Assembly: GCA_019638085.1 (NCBI GenBank)
Contig: JAHBUL010000001.1
Coordinates: 191,630 to 255,629, forward strand
Direction of reading: 5' to 3'
Source: Flavobacteriales bacterium
GTDB lineage: Bacteria > Bacteroidota > Bacteroidia > Flavobacteriales_F > PHOS-HE28
Length of the DNA stretch: 64,000 nt
Position numbers and translations under genes: made by a program. Position 1 is the stretch's first letter. Each line of letters starts with the position of its first letter. The notes below the pieces were generated by a model. The model was not told where the DNA came from. It saw only the letters and a list, made by a program, of their open reading frames with translations, and did not search any database. Of this stretch, positions 35,413 to 44,051 are shown piece by piece.

Positions 35413-36650
35413 CAGGCGTCGAGTTCACCGGCGATCACGTTCATGCTGCTCATGGTCAGGATGGCATCGCTGAGCATGCCTCCTTTGATGATCTCCGGGA
35501 AGGATTGATAGTAAATGAAACACGGCCTGCGGAAGTGGACACGGAACGGTGTTCGGCCACCATCGCTGACGATGTAGAAACCGAGTTCGCCGTTACCGCC
35601 TTCCACGCAGTGGTAGATCTCACCTACAGGCACTTCCGTTTCGCCCATCACGATCTTGAAGTGATAGATCAGCGCCTCCATGTCATTGTATACCTCCTGT
35701 TTCGGCGGCAGCACCCAATCGGGCACGTCGCCATGGAAGGTGGTCTTGTCGCTGATCTTGTCCAGCTTATCCAAGGCTTGGCGAATGATGGAGAGGCTCT
35801 GGCGCATCTCCGCTTGCCGCACTGTGAAGCGGTCATACACATCACCGCTACGGCCGATCGGGATATCAAAATCAAAATCCTCGTAGCTGCTGTACGGGTC
35901 GGCTACGCGCACGTCGTAGTCCACACCGGCGGCCCGAAGGTTGGGCCCGGTGAAGCCATAGGCCAAAGCGCGTTCAGCGGAAATGGGACCGCAGTTGATG
36001 CTGCGGTCCATGAACACACGATTGCGCACCAGCAGGTTGTCGAACTCCACCAAGGCTGCGGGCAGGTCCTTGATGATGGCGCGGATGCGCTCCCAGGCCA
36101 GATCGCTGAAGTTGCGCTCGAAACCCCCGATGCGCCCCATGTTCGTAGTGAGGCGCGCACCACAGATCTCCTCATACACCTCGTACACGCGTTCGCGGAA
36201 CTGGTAGTAGTAGAGGAACGGGGTGGTGGCACCGGCATCTTGGCTGATGATGGTGTTGCAAATGATGTGGTCAGTGATCCTGGATAGCTCCATGATGATC
36301 ACACGCATGTATTCCACCCGCTTGGGCAGGTCGATGCCGAGGAGCTTCTCCACCGCCATGTGCCAACCCATGTTGTTGATGGGTGCACTGCAGTAGTTCA
36401 TCCGGTCAGTGAGCGTAGTGATCTGGTAGAACGGACGCCGTTCGCAGATCTTCTCAAAGGCCCGGTGGATATAACCGATGGTCTGCTCCGTGTCGAGGAT
36501 GATCTCCCCGTCCAAGGTCAGAATGTTCTGGAAGATACCGTGCGTTGCAGGGTGGGTGGGACCGAGGTTGAGCGTGGTGAGCTCGTTCAGTCCATCGCCG
36601 ACCACATGGTCATCTTTCCAATGATCGGTGCGTTCCGTGGTTTCGCTCAT
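35412..36650 (-). CDS. nuoD: NADH-quinone oxidoreductase subunit D
   Basis: NuoD is the 49-kDa-type subunit forming much of the quinone-binding cavity. The 412-residue protein has the family landmarks LNLGPTHPATHGIFQNIL, GYIHRAFEKICE, DRMNYCSAPINNMGWHMAVE and RVYEVYEEICGARLT, and ends near GFYIVSDGGRTPFR. It overlaps nuoE at its end and nuoC at its start, both by four bases. It is not fused to nuoC, unlike E. coli. Confidence 0.97.
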   Translation of the reverse strand: MSETTERTDHWKDDHVVGDGLNELTTLNLGPTHPATHGIFQNILTLDGEIILDTEQTIGYIHRAFEKICERRPFYQITTLTDRMNYCSAPINNMGWHMAVEKLLGIDLPKRVEYMRVIIMELSRITDHIICNTIISQDAGATTPFLYYYQFRERVYEVYEEICGARLTTNMGRIGGFERNFSDLAWERIRAIIKDLPAALVEFDNLLVRNRVFMDRSINCGPISAERALAYGFTGPNLRAAGVDYDVRVADPYSSYEDFDFDIPIGRSGDVYDRFTVRQAEMRQSLSIIRQALDKLDKISDKTTFHGDVPDWVLPPKQEVYNDMEALIYHFKIVMGETEVPVGEIYHCVEGGNGELGFYIVSDGGRTPFRVHFRRPCFIYYQSFPEIIKGGMLSDAILTMSSMNVIAGELDA

Positions 36651-37159
36651 CGTCCAAAGAAGGTATCGTTCTTGTCCTCACGGGTGGGGTCTTCCAAGGG
36701 ATAATCCTTGCGCATGGGAAAGGCCGGAAAGTCCTCCATGTTCAAGATCCGTTTCATGTTCGGGTGGCCGACGAAATCGATCCCGAAGAAATCCCAGGTT
36801 TCACGTTCCATCCAATTGGCCGTGGGCCATAGATCGGTCACAGTGGGGAGCTTGGCCTCTTTCAGGGATACATGTGTCTTCACGCGGATGCGATGTCCGA
36901 GGCGCATGTTGTGCAGGAAGTATACAGCACCCAGTTCCAGGGGGAGACCGGGGAAGTGCATGCCGCACAGCGAGGTGAGGAAGGTGAAGTCCAGTTCATC
37001 CCGCAGGAACCTCAGCACATCGTGTATATGTTCCTTCGGCACCACGAAGCACATGGTGTCATACAAACGCTCATGGGTGAAGCCGTCCGCGCCGAAGCGC
37101 TCGGTGAGCTTGTCTATCGTGAGCTGGTCACGTTCGGTCTTGATGGTGAATGCTGGCAC
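36647..37159 (-). CDS. nuoC: NADH-quinone oxidoreductase subunit C
   Basis: NuoC is the 30-kDa-type structural subunit of the peripheral arm, packing against NuoD and NuoB. The 170-residue protein carries the signature of the family in RETWDFFGIDFVGHPNMKRI and PMRKDYPLED. The start is a GTG at 37157-37159, only 3 bp after the nuoB stop; no closer ATG precedes the conserved part. The length is normal for a stand-alone NuoC. Confidence 0.95.
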   Translation of the reverse strand: MPAFTIKTERDQLTIDKLTERFGADGFTHERLYDTMCFVVPKEHIHDVLRFLRDELDFTFLTSLCGMHFPGLPLELGAVYFLHNMRLGHRIRVKTHVSLKEAKLPTVTDLWPTANWMERETWDFFGIDFVGHPNMKRILNMEDFPAFPMRKDYPLEDPTREDKNDTFFGR

Positions 37160-37162
37160 GGC

Positions 37163-37744
37163 TCAATCGATCTTGTACTTGGTGAGCAGGTCGTCGTATT
37201 CCTTACTATAACGGCGGCGGAGGCTTTCGTTCTGGGCGAGTTCCTGAATTTTCATGATCCCATCGATCACTTGCTCGGGGCGTGGAGGGCAACCGGGCAC
37301 GTATACGTCAACAGGTATGATCCGGTCAATGCCCTGCAGTACACTGTAGCTGTCGAAGATGCCACCGCTGCTGGCGCAGGCGCCCATGCTGAGCACCCAT
37401 TTGGGCTCGGCCATCTGGGTATACACCTCCCTCAATACGGGACCCATCTTCTTGGCAATGGTGCCCATTACCATCAGCAGGTCGCTCTGCCGCGGGCTGA
37501 AGCTGAGGCGCTCCATACCAAAACGGGCCAGATCGTAATGTGAACTCATCAAGGACATGAACTCGATACCACAACAACTGGTGGCAAAGGGTAGGGGCCA
37601 TAGGCTGTTCTTGCGGGCAAGGCCGATCGCTTGGTCCACACTGGTGGTGAAGAACCCCGTACCCATGGTACCGGGGGGTGGCTCCACGATGGTTGGCTTA
37701 TCCCGTTTTGGGGTCGGTTCCAGTTGATCTTTTTTCTCACTCAT
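37163..37744 (-). CDS. nuoB: NADH-quinone oxidoreductase subunit B
   Basis: NuoB binds the N2 4Fe-4S cluster, the last electron carrier before quinone. The 193-residue protein has the ligands in [21 protein letters not shown] and [12 protein letters not shown] use the ATG at 37744 ([12 protein letters not shown]), because the upstream extension overlaps the spacer after nuoA. The N-terminal 35 residues are hydrophilic and Pro-rich. Confidence 0.96.
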   Translation of the reverse strand: MSEKKDQLEPTPKRDKPTIVEPPPGTMGTGFFTTSVDQAIGLARKNSLWPLPFATSCCGIEFMSLMSSHYDLARFGMERLSFSPRQSDLLMVMGTIAKKMGPVLREVYTQMAEPKWVLSMGACASSGGIFDSYSVLQGIDRIIPVDVYVPGCPPRPEQVIDGIMKIQELAQNESLRRRYSKEYDDLLTKYKID

Positions 37745-37793
37745 AGTTGTGTTACAAGGTAGGTGGGCGTATTGGCAATGCATGCATCGCCGA

Positions 37794-38156
37794 TTACTCC
37801 CACTTCAGTGCGCCTTTCTTGATCACATAGAAAAAGCCTGCCATCACAAAGCTCAGGAATACCAACATTTCCATCAATCCGAACCAGCCCAAGGCTTTGA
37901 AGTTCACGGCCCAAGGATAGAGAAAGATGATCTCCACATCGAACAGGACGAAGAGGATGGCGATGAGAAAGTACTTCACCGAAAAAGGTGCGCGGGCATT
38001 GCCTGTTTGCTCGATGCCGCATTCGAAGCTCTCATCCTTGTGCTTGCCAGCCCGCTTCGGCCCGAGCCATGCAGCCGCGCCCAAGGCACCGACAACGAAG
38101 GTGGCGGCAATGATCACCTGGATGATCACCGGGAAATAGTCATGCGGTGTGCTCAT
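37794..38156 (-). CDS. nuoA: NADH-quinone oxidoreductase subunit A
   Basis: NuoA is a small membrane subunit at the junction of the two complex I arms. The 120-residue protein has three hydrophobic segments (about 8-30, 60-82 and 90-112) and the conserved loop [20 protein letters not shown], whose Cys is a known landmark. It is the first gene of the operon and follows a perfect -7 promoter box about 48 bp upstream. Confidence 0.95.
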   Translation of the reverse strand: MSTPHDYFPVIIQVIIAATFVVGALGAAAWLGPKRAGKHKDESFECGIEQTGNARAPFSVKYFLIAILFVLFDVEIIFLYPWAVNFKALGWFGLMEMLVFLSFVMAGFFYVIKKGALKWE

Positions 38157-38203
38157 TCGATATTCAAATTCCGTGCGAACCTACGGGTACGCCACCGGTG
38201 GTG

Positions 38204-38211
38204 CAAAGGTA
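38204..38211 (-). promoter_or_regulatory. putative nuo operon -7 promoter element
   Basis: On the minus strand TACCTTTG fits TAnnTTTG exactly, 48 bp upstream of the nuoA ATG. A weak TTTC lies about 16 bp further upstream. Confidence 0.6.
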
Positions 38212-38347
38212 ACCGCGAAGGTCGTGGAAACGAAGTGGCCGGAACCTCGCTTCACGGGGGGGCCAACGTGCTTGCCCTGAGACCTGTGCTTGTGTTTTTA
38301 ACGAGTCCAGGCGTAGGTCCGTCCTCGAAAGTTTCCGTGCAATTCAA

Positions 38348-38719
38348 TCAGTGGTCCACTGTTTCCGAGGACATGATGCTGTCCACCACATAGACGGAAT
38401 GGCCGCGCCAGGGCAAGGCCCCTAGGTACTCTTTGTAGTGAAGCGTGAACTGGTCGCCACTACGCGCCATCAGTTCATTCGCGATCTCCTTGTTCGCCAC
38501 GGAAAATTCGAATTCGTAGGAGTTCAGGGAAGCACCCTGTGCCCGAAGGCCGGTCTGGATCAGCTTGCCTTCATAGGTCTTGAAGAGAATGCCCTTATGG
38601 ACCACATAATTGAGCTGTCCGGCCTTGGCACCTTCCCCGAACACCCAGAAATAGCGGATATAACCCCCGATCAAAAGGATCAGGACCAAGACCAAGAGGA
38701 CCTTCGTGTACCACTTCAT
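38348..38719 (-). CDS. small membrane-anchored conserved hypothetical protein
   Basis: The 123-residue protein has one N-terminal membrane segment (VLLVLVLILLIGGYIRYFWV, about 7-27). An extracytoplasmic domain follows with FGEGAKAGQLNYVVHKGILF and KTYEGKLIQTG. This resembles a small family common in Bacteroidota that databases sometimes mislabel as 6-phosphogluconate dehydrogenase; no dehydrogenase motif is present and I assign no function. A TACCTTTC box at 38726-38733, one base off the -7 consensus, lies just upstream, so it probably has its own promoter. It sits between accC and nuoA on the same strand. Confidence 0.75.
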   Translation of the reverse strand: MKWYTKVLLVLVLILLIGGYIRYFWVFGEGAKAGQLNYVVHKGILFKTYEGKLIQTGLRAQGASLNSYEFEFSVANKEIANELMARSGDQFTLHYKEYLGALPWRGHSVYVVDSIMSSETVDH

Positions 38720-38866
38720 GATCGTGAAAGGTATCGTGTATTGCGCCTGGTTGGTGATCTCTTCGGGGAAAAGTCAAGCGTGCGTGGTGGCTGAAAATTG
38801 CACCAAGCTCCGATCCTCGCTTCAGTCACCGATCACACGGAAGTCAATTCTCCAAGTCCCCGGCCT

Positions 38867-40210
38867 TCAAGGCTTCTTCAACTCGAAGTCCTCCAAGAAC
38901 TTCGTGGTGTATTCACCGGCACGGAACTTTTCGTGCTGTAGCAGTTGCAGGTGAAAAGGAATACTGGTGTGTATACCCTCGATCACGTATTCGCTCAATG
39001 CGCGCTCCATCTTGGCCAGAGCTTCCTCGCGGGTCTGCGCGCTCACGATCAGTTTGCCGATCATGCTATCGTAGTTCGGCGGTATGGTGTAGCCCGCATA
39101 AACGTGTGTATCAATGCGCACACCGTGGCCACCTGGGCTGTGATAGCTCTGGATCTTCCCCGGGCTCGGGCGGAAGTCGTTGAACGGGTCCTCCGCGTTG
39201 ATGCGGCACTGGATGCTATGGCGTGTTGGCTCGTAGTTGAGGCCGCTGATGGGGATGCCGGATGCGATCTTGATCTGCTCGCGCACCAGGTCGAAATCGA
39301 TCACCTCCTCCGTAATGGTATGCTCCACCTGGATCCGCGTGTTCATCTCCATGAAGTAGAAGTTACGGTCCTTGTCCACAAGGAACTCCACGGTACCAAC
39401 ACCTTCATAGTTCACGCTGGCAGCAGCCTTGATGGCGGCCTCACCCATCTTCTTGCGAAGCGTTTTGGTCATGAAAGGACTGGGCGTCTCCTCCACGAGT
39501 TTCTGGTGTCTGCGTTGGATGCTGCAGTCACGCTCGCTCATGTGGCAGAACGTGCCATACTGGTCGCCTGCGATCTGGATCTCTATGTGGCGCGGTTCCT
39601 GGATGTACTTCTCCATGTACATGCCCGGATTTCCGAATGCAGCCCCTGCTTCTTGACTGGCTTTCTCGAAGGCCTCGTCGAATTCCTCCTCCTTCCACAC
39701 CAGGCGCATCCCCTTTCCACCTCCTCCGGCAGTTGCCTTCAGGATAACCGGATAGCCGATCCGTTCGGCCTCTTGCTTGGCGGCTTCATTGTCTTCCACC
39801 AAACCTTCTCCACCCGGCACGCAGGGAACCCCGGCGGCGATCATCGTGCTTTTGGCCGTGGCCTTGTCGCCCATGGCCTCGATCTGCTCTGGCAATGCGC
39901 CGATGAACTTGATGCCATGTTCCTGGCAGATCCGGCTGAACTTGGCATTCTCGCTGAGAAAGCCGTATCCCGGATGGATGGCATCCGCGTTGGTGATCTC
40001 CGCTGCCGCGATAATGCGGCTCATGTTCAGGTAGCTGTCCTTGCTGGGCGGAGGCCCGATACAAACGGCCTCATCCGCAAAGCGCACGTGCAGGCTCTCA
40101 CGATCGGCGGTGCTGTACACGGCGACCGTCTTAATGCCCATTTCGCGGGCAGTACGGATCACACGCAGGGCGATCTCGCCACGGTTCGCTATGAGGATCT
40201 TCTTGAACAT
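38867..40210 (-). CDS. accC: acetyl-CoA carboxylase biotin carboxylase subunit
   Basis: AccC carboxylates the biotin on AccB with ATP and bicarbonate, the first half-reaction of fatty acid synthesis. The 447-residue protein has the N-terminal [19 protein letters not shown], the ATP-grasp glycine-rich loop [15 protein letters not shown], the catalytic region [14 protein letters not shown], and the usual C-terminal domain. It is the last gene of the DUF177-rpmF-plsX-fabH-accB-accC run. A palindromic element fills most of the gap to accB. Confidence 0.97.
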   Translation of the reverse strand: MFKKILIANRGEIALRVIRTAREMGIKTVAVYSTADRESLHVRFADEAVCIGPPPSKDSYLNMSRIIAAAEITNADAIHPGYGFLSENAKFSRICQEHGIKFIGALPEQIEAMGDKATAKSTMIAAGVPCVPGGEGLVEDNEAAKQEAERIGYPVILKATAGGGGKGMRLVWKEEEFDEAFEKASQEAGAAFGNPGMYMEKYIQEPRHIEIQIAGDQYGTFCHMSERDCSIQRRHQKLVEETPSPFMTKTLRKKMGEAAIKAAASVNYEGVGTVEFLVDKDRNFYFMEMNTRIQVEHTITEEVIDFDLVREQIKIASGIPISGLNYEPTRHSIQCRINAEDPFNDFRPSPGKIQSYHSPGGHGVRIDTHVYAGYTIPPNYDSMIGKLIVSAQTREEALAKMERALSEYVIEGIHTSIPFHLQLLQHEKFRAGEYTTKFLEDFELKKP

Positions 40211-40222
40211 TCGCTCCGATTA

Positions 40223-40296
40223 TTTACCGCCAAGGCGCAAAGAACGCCAAGCTGATCTATTCAGGCCTTTGCGCTCTTTGCGCCTTGGCGGTTAAA
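40223..40296. repeat. near-perfect inverted repeat between accB and accC
   Basis: TTTACCGCCAAGGCGCAAAG (from 40223) is mirrored by CTTTGCGCCTTGGCGGTTAAA (ending near 40296) around a loop containing CTGATCTATTCAGG. In RNA it would form a long stable hairpin inside the operon. Confidence 0.8.
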
Positions 40297-40302
40297 CGCA
40301 TT

Positions 40303-40785
40303 TTACGACGGGTCCACCAGGAACAAGGGCTGGTCGTACTCCACGGGCTTGGCATCGTCCACCAGCACTTTCACGATCTTGCCGGATACCTCGCTCTCGA
40401 TCTCGTTGAAGAGCTTCATCGCCTCGATGATGCAGATGGTCTTGCCCGGCTTGATCTCGTCACCCACGTTCACGAAGATCGGCTTGCCCGGGCCGGAGGC
40501 GCGATAGAAGGTGCCGATCATGGGCGATTTGATGGTGATGTATTTATTGTCGGCAGCAGGAGCCGTGGCAGCGGGAGCAGGAGCAGGTGCCGGAGCTGCT
40601 GCCGCAGCGGCCGGGGGCGGTAGCGGTGCGGGGGCGTATTGTGGCTGTACCATCATTTGTACTGGCGCCTCCTTTTTACTGGCAGCCTTGATGGTGATCT
40701 TGAAATCCTTCTGCTCGATCTCCACTTCGCTCACGCCGCTTTTAGCGACGAATTTGATCAGGTCCTGGATCTGGGTGATGTTCAT
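40303..40785 (-). CDS. accB: acetyl-CoA carboxylase biotin carboxyl carrier protein
   Basis: AccB carries biotin between biotin carboxylase and carboxyltransferase. The 160-residue protein has an N-terminal helical part (MNITQIQDLIKFV), a long Ala/Pro linker (about 45-78), and the biotinyl domain with the biotinylation motif EAMKLFNEIE, Lys124. It lies between fabH and accC on the same strand. The Ala/Pro linker is also visible as a simple GC-rich repeat in the DNA at about 40560-40635. Confidence 0.97.
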   Translation of the reverse strand: MNITQIQDLIKFVAKSGVSEVEIEQKDFKITIKAASKKEAPVQMMVQPQYAPAPLPPPAAAAAAPAPAPAPAATAPAADNKYITIKSPMIGTFYRASGPGKPIFVNVGDEIKPGKTICIIEAMKLFNEIESEVSGKIVKVLVDDAKPVEYDQPLFLVDPS

Positions 40786-40839
40786 GGGTCAATGGGATAG
40801 GTTCCGGCCACGGCGGGCCAAGGTAGAAAAGACAGCGGT

Positions 40840-41832
40840 TCAGGACCCGTAGGCCCATTTCAAGTAGATCGCACCCCAAGTGAAGCCACCGCCGAAAGCG
40901 GACAAAATGAGGTTATCCCCCTTCTTCAAGCGGCTCTCCCACTCCCATAGGCATAGAGGAATGGTACCGGAAGTGGTGTTTCCGTACTTCTGGATGTTCA
41001 ACATCACCTTGCTTTCGTCCAACCCCATCCGATGCGCCGTTGCATCGATGATGCGCTTGTTCGCTTGGTGCGGTACCAACCAGGCCACATCATCCGAGGA
41101 AAGGTTGTTGCGCTCCATGATCTCGGCACTCACATCGGCCATGTTCGTAACGGCGAACTTGAACACGGCCTTGCCTTCCTGATGCACGAAGTGTTCTTTG
41201 GCCTCCACGGTGTGAATGCTTGCAGGGCGCATGGAACCGCCTGCCTTCTGGTGCAGGAACTGGCAACCGCTGCCATCCGAGCGGAGTATGCTGTCCATTA
41301 GCCCCAATCCTTCGGTACTCGGCTCCAACAGCACTGCACCGCCACCGTCACCGAAGATGATGCAGGTGGAACGATCCGTGTAATCGATGATGCTGGACAT
41401 CTTGTCGGCGCCCACCACTACCACTTTCTTGTATTTGCCGTTCTCTACGAACTGTGCGCCGGTGACCAACCCGTACAGGAAGCCCGAACAAGCGGCGTTG
41501 AGGTCGAAGCCCCAGGCATTCTTCGCCCCTACCTTATCACAGATGACGTTCGCGGAGGCAGGGAACTGCATGTCCGCGGTCACGGTGCAGCAGATCAATA
41601 GGTCGATCTCCATCGGGTCGATACCGCGCTTTGCACAAAGCCCTTTTACGGCCTCCACGGCCATCACGCTCATGCCCTGATCCTTCCCCTTCAGAATTCG
41701 TCGCTCCTTGATGCCGGTACGCTCCGTGATCCATGCATCATTGGTGTCCACCATCGTTTCAAGGATGGCATTGGTCAGGACAAAATCGGGAACGTGCCCG
41801 TGTACGGCGGTAATGGCGGCTGTGATCTTCAT
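40840..41832 (-). CDS. fabH: beta-ketoacyl-ACP synthase III
   Basis: FabH condenses acetyl-CoA (or another starter) with malonyl-ACP to begin fatty acid elongation. The 330-residue protein has the active-site Cys115 in [10 protein letters not shown], the His in [11 protein letters not shown] and the Asn in YGNTTSGT, giving the full Cys-His-Asn triad. It sits 43 bp downstream of plsX, the usual arrangement. Starter preference (straight or branched) cannot be read from the sequence. Confidence 0.96.
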   Translation of the reverse strand: MKITAAITAVHGHVPDFVLTNAILETMVDTNDAWITERTGIKERRILKGKDQGMSVMAVEAVKGLCAKRGIDPMEIDLLICCTVTADMQFPASANVICDKVGAKNAWGFDLNAACSGFLYGLVTGAQFVENGKYKKVVVVGADKMSSIIDYTDRSTCIIFGDGGGAVLLEPSTEGLGLMDSILRSDGSGCQFLHQKAGGSMRPASIHTVEAKEHFVHQEGKAVFKFAVTNMADVSAEIMERNNLSSDDVAWLVPHQANKRIIDATAHRMGLDESKVMLNIQKYGNTTSGTIPLCLWEWESRLKKGDNLILSAFGGGFTWGAIYLKWAYGS

Positions 41833-41875
41833 GGATTGAAATGCCCTTCAATGCGGCTTGGAAGGCGCAAGATGG

Positions 41876-42814
41876 TCACTGGAACGCTTCGTGGATCCGC
41901 TCATGCAATTTGCTTTCCACCACTTTGCGGGTGAAGAGCAACATGTTCTTCACGGTGTGCTCATTGCTGATGCCGTGGCCGATGATCACGTTCCCATCCA
42001 CACCCAATACTGGTGTGCCTCCATAATTCTGGTAATCAAAACGCTCCAGGAAAGGGTCATTGGCCCCGCGTTTCTTCACGAGGTCGTGGAAACCCTCCAA
42101 GGCCTTCAGCACCACATTACCGGTAAAGCCATCGCAAACCACCACATCGGCCTTGTCATGGAAGAGGTCGCGCCCTTCCACGTTGCCGATGAAGTTGAAA
42201 CGATCGGTCCCCTTCATTAAGGCATGGGCGGCCAAGGTGAGCGCATTTCCCTTCTTCTCTTCCTCTCCGATGCTCAAAAGGCCCACTTTGGGCGTAGGGA
42301 TGCGGTATACATGCTTGGCGAAGAGCGATCCGAGCAGACCGAACTGGAAGAGCACCTCGGGCTTGCAATCCGCATTGGCACCCACATCCACCATCAGTCC
42401 GAAACTCCCGTCGGCCTTTGGTAATATGCTTGTGATACAAGGGCGGAGCACCCCCGGCATGGGTTTCATTACCATGACGCTCCCCACCAACATGGCCCCG
42501 GTGTTACCGGTGCTGGCAAAAGCATCCAGTTCACCCTGCTTCAAGAGTTTGAAACCCAGCGCGATGCTGCTTTCAGGTTTGGCGGCCAACGACTTGGCGG
42601 CATTGTCGTTCATGCCGATATCGTCCCGGCTGCCCACAATGTCGAACAGGGCGGGGTCTCCTCCTTCCTGTTCCAACGCATCGTGGATGGCCTGTTCGTT
42701 ACCGATCAGCACAATGCGCACTCCCTCCGGCAGCTCTTTTACAGCCAACAGGGAAGCACGGACGGGCACCAACGGACCGTGGTCGCTGCCCATGATGTCC
42801 ACTCCTATCCTCAT
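41876..42814 (-). CDS. plsX: phosphate acyltransferase PlsX
   Basis: PlsX converts acyl-ACP to acyl-phosphate, the acyl donor for PlsY in phospholipid synthesis. The protein starts MRIGVDIMGSDHGP (ATG at 42814; a 7-codon longer start at 42835 is less typical). It contains ALGFKLLKQGELDAFASTGN, TGAMLVGSVMVMKPMPGVLR, LMVDVGANADCKPE and VVCDGFTGNVVLKALEG, all family landmarks. The roughly 312-residue length is normal. It lies between rpmF and fabH. Confidence 0.96.
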   Translation of the reverse strand: MRIGVDIMGSDHGPLVPVRASLLAVKELPEGVRIVLIGNEQAIHDALEQEGGDPALFDIVGSRDDIGMNDNAAKSLAAKPESSIALGFKLLKQGELDAFASTGNTGAMLVGSVMVMKPMPGVLRPCITSILPKADGSFGLMVDVGANADCKPEVLFQFGLLGSLFAKHVYRIPTPKVGLLSIGEEEKKGNALTLAAHALMKGTDRFNFIGNVEGRDLFHDKADVVVCDGFTGNVVLKALEGFHDLVKKRGANDPFLERFDYQNYGGTPVLGVDGNVIIGHGISNEHTVKNMLLFTRKVVESKLHERIHEAFQ

Positions 42815-42843
42815 ACGAGGTTGCGGGGACGTCAAAGTAAAGT

Positions 42844-43035
42844 TTACTCTTCGGTTGACTTGGTGGTCACCACCTTACCACGGTACATCAGGTCATCACC
42901 CACTTTATAGGCGCGGTGACGGAGATGTATCTCGCCCGTGGTACTGCACGTGCTCAGCGTGGCCAAGGCAGCACCTTGGTGCGTGCGGCGCTTGGCCGTG
43001 CGGGTCTTCGAGTGACGACGTTTTGGATTTGGCAT
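42844..43035 (-). CDS. rpmF: 50S ribosomal protein L32
   Basis: L32 is a small protein of the large ribosomal subunit. The 63-residue sequence begins MPNPKRRHSKTRTAKRRTHQ, the hallmark N-terminus, and continues to HLRHRAYKVGDDLMYRGKVV. Of the zinc-binding cysteines found in many L32 proteins only one (STCSTTGEIH) is evident, so this is the zinc-free form. It lies between the DUF177 gene and plsX, its classic position. Confidence 0.95.
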   Translation of the reverse strand: MPNPKRRHSKTRTAKRRTHQGAALATLSTCSTTGEIHLRHRAYKVGDDLMYRGKVVTTKSTEE

Positions 43036-43057
43036 GGTCTAGGGAAATAGAAGCGCG

Positions 43058-43567
43058 TTAGGCGCTCTTGTGCTTAAGTTCGTTCAATACCGCCCAGCGT
43101 GGGTCGGGTTCATGGTTTACCTGTATGATCTCCAACGCATCGGCCACTTCCGGGTCACAGTCCTCGGGAAGATGTACATGGCGGATGGGTAAGTGCAGAC
43201 TGATGCACTCGAAGATGTAATGTGTAAGGTTGATCTCCTGGGCATTTGGGTCAATGCTCACCAGTTCATCCTCATCGGTCTCATTCTCCTCGGTCAGTTT
43301 GAAGATCTGGCGCTGGTCCCCCTCTACGGGCTGATGCATCGGAGCATTGCAGTGGTCGCACAGCATCTCGATATAGCCGTCCACATGGATCAATGTGACC
43401 AGCAGGTACATACTTTTCTCCAAGGTGACCTTCACGGATACTTTTCCATCCAGGTACTCCTCAACGCCGCTGGCACGGAAAAAATCCGCGCCCAGCATGA
43501 AATCGTAGGCGTGCGAGCCGTCCTTCAGGCCACTGAAGGCGATGGTATGTTCAGATAGAGCTTCCAT
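43058..43567 (-). CDS. DUF177 (YceD-like) protein
   Basis: DUF177 proteins are commonly encoded upstream of rpmF; in other organisms they have been linked to 23S rRNA or ribosome maturation, but the role is not settled. The 169-residue protein has the family segment VTLIHVDGYIEMLCDHCNAP with a CxxC pair, then acidic residues and PNAQEINLTHYIFECISLHL, ending in EPDPRWAVLNELK. The ATG at 43567 gives MEALSEHTIAFSGLK; a longer start at 43630 would overlap the promoter. It is the first gene of the rpmF-plsX-fabH-accBC run. Confidence 0.9.
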   Translation of the reverse strand: MEALSEHTIAFSGLKDGSHAYDFMLGADFFRASGVEEYLDGKVSVKVTLEKSMYLLVTLIHVDGYIEMLCDHCNAPMHQPVEGDQRQIFKLTEENETDEDELVSIDPNAQEINLTHYIFECISLHLPIRHVHLPEDCDPEVADALEIIQVNHEPDPRWAVLNELKHKSA

Positions 43568-43597
43568 TTGGAAGGTGCCTTTTCGGGAAAGGACCGG

Positions 43598-43631
43598 CAA
43601 ATGTAAGGAGATCGGGGATCCGCTCGGCAAA
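43598..43631 (-). promoter_or_regulatory. putative promoter of the DUF177-rpmF-plsX-fabH-accBC cluster
   Basis: On the minus strand TACATTTG (43598-43605) fits TAnnTTTG exactly, with TTTG (43628-43631) 22 bp upstream as the -33 element, close to the 19-21 bp expected. This is the best promoter match in the window. Confidence 0.7.
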
Positions 43632-43693
43632 GTCTTGTGGATATTCCCTTAGGACACGCGTGAATAGAGTGGCCGTACACCGAAGAGGCAGCC

Positions 43694-43770
43694 TATATTT
43701 GCACATCGGGGAGAACAGGACAAGACCCCTCCGGAAGAATCCGAAGGGGTCCTATGCCTTGTTCGTTCTC
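43694..43770 (+). promoter_or_regulatory. promoter-like -7 box followed by a long hairpin (possible leader or small RNA)
   Basis: TATATTTG (43694-43701) fits the -7 consensus exactly. Just after it, 43711-43770 can fold into a long stem: GAACAGG with CCTTGTTC, GACCCCT with AGGGGTC, and CGG-AAGAAT-CCG at the tip; GAGAAC/GTTCTC form an alternative outer stem. No T run follows, so it is not a standard terminator. The 484-bp interval 43568-44051 has no credible gene. It holds this hairpin, the cluster promoter, two leader repeats and an operator-like dyad. Confidence 0.45.
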
Positions 43771-43796
43771 ATGCATATCGGAAGATCCAAAGGCCA

Positions 43797-43928
43797 CACC
43801 ACTCTCCAAAGTATGTTTCCAGTGTATCTTTCCAGCACAATGAACGACGTTCACGAATTCGCGGCGTGTTCACAGATTCTCCAAGTATTCGGGCCACTCT
43901 CCAATGAACCACAACTACTCTCTGCATC
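43797..43928 (+). repeat. leader sequence shared with the T9SS cargo operon (copy upstream of the response regulator)
   Basis: CACCACTCTCCAAAGTA...TCCAGTG (43797-43824) resembles 48014-48040. A second block with TCTCCAAGTA (43878-43887), GCCACTCTCCAA (43893-43904) and CTCTGCATC (43920-43928) repeats in the same order at 48020-48029, 48040-48051 and 48054-48062, with different spacing. Confidence 0.6.
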
Positions 43929-44001
43929 ACGATCGCAGTTCGAGCGAACGAACTTCCTTGCGGAAATCGGGTGCAACCTATAACGAGGCGGAACGATGGC
44001 C

Positions 44002-44022
44002 TGTAGTATTTTAACCACACGG
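44002..44022 (+). promoter_or_regulatory. candidate operator dyad upstream of the response regulator
   Basis: GTAGT (44003-44007), 6 bp, then ACCAC (44014-44018) form an inverted repeat with one mismatch. The surrounding 21 bp match 18 of 21 positions of the site at 47960-47980 read on the other strand. It lies 30 bp before the response-regulator ATG. Confidence 0.55.
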
Positions 44023-44051
44023 CTTTTTCGGACCAGCAAAATTGCACTTGA

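Noticed and set aside
43660-43983. 107-codon open frame in the regulatory interval
   Set aside because: It runs through the promoter box, hairpin and shared leader repeats, has no recognisable features, and its composition is unlike coding sequence here.
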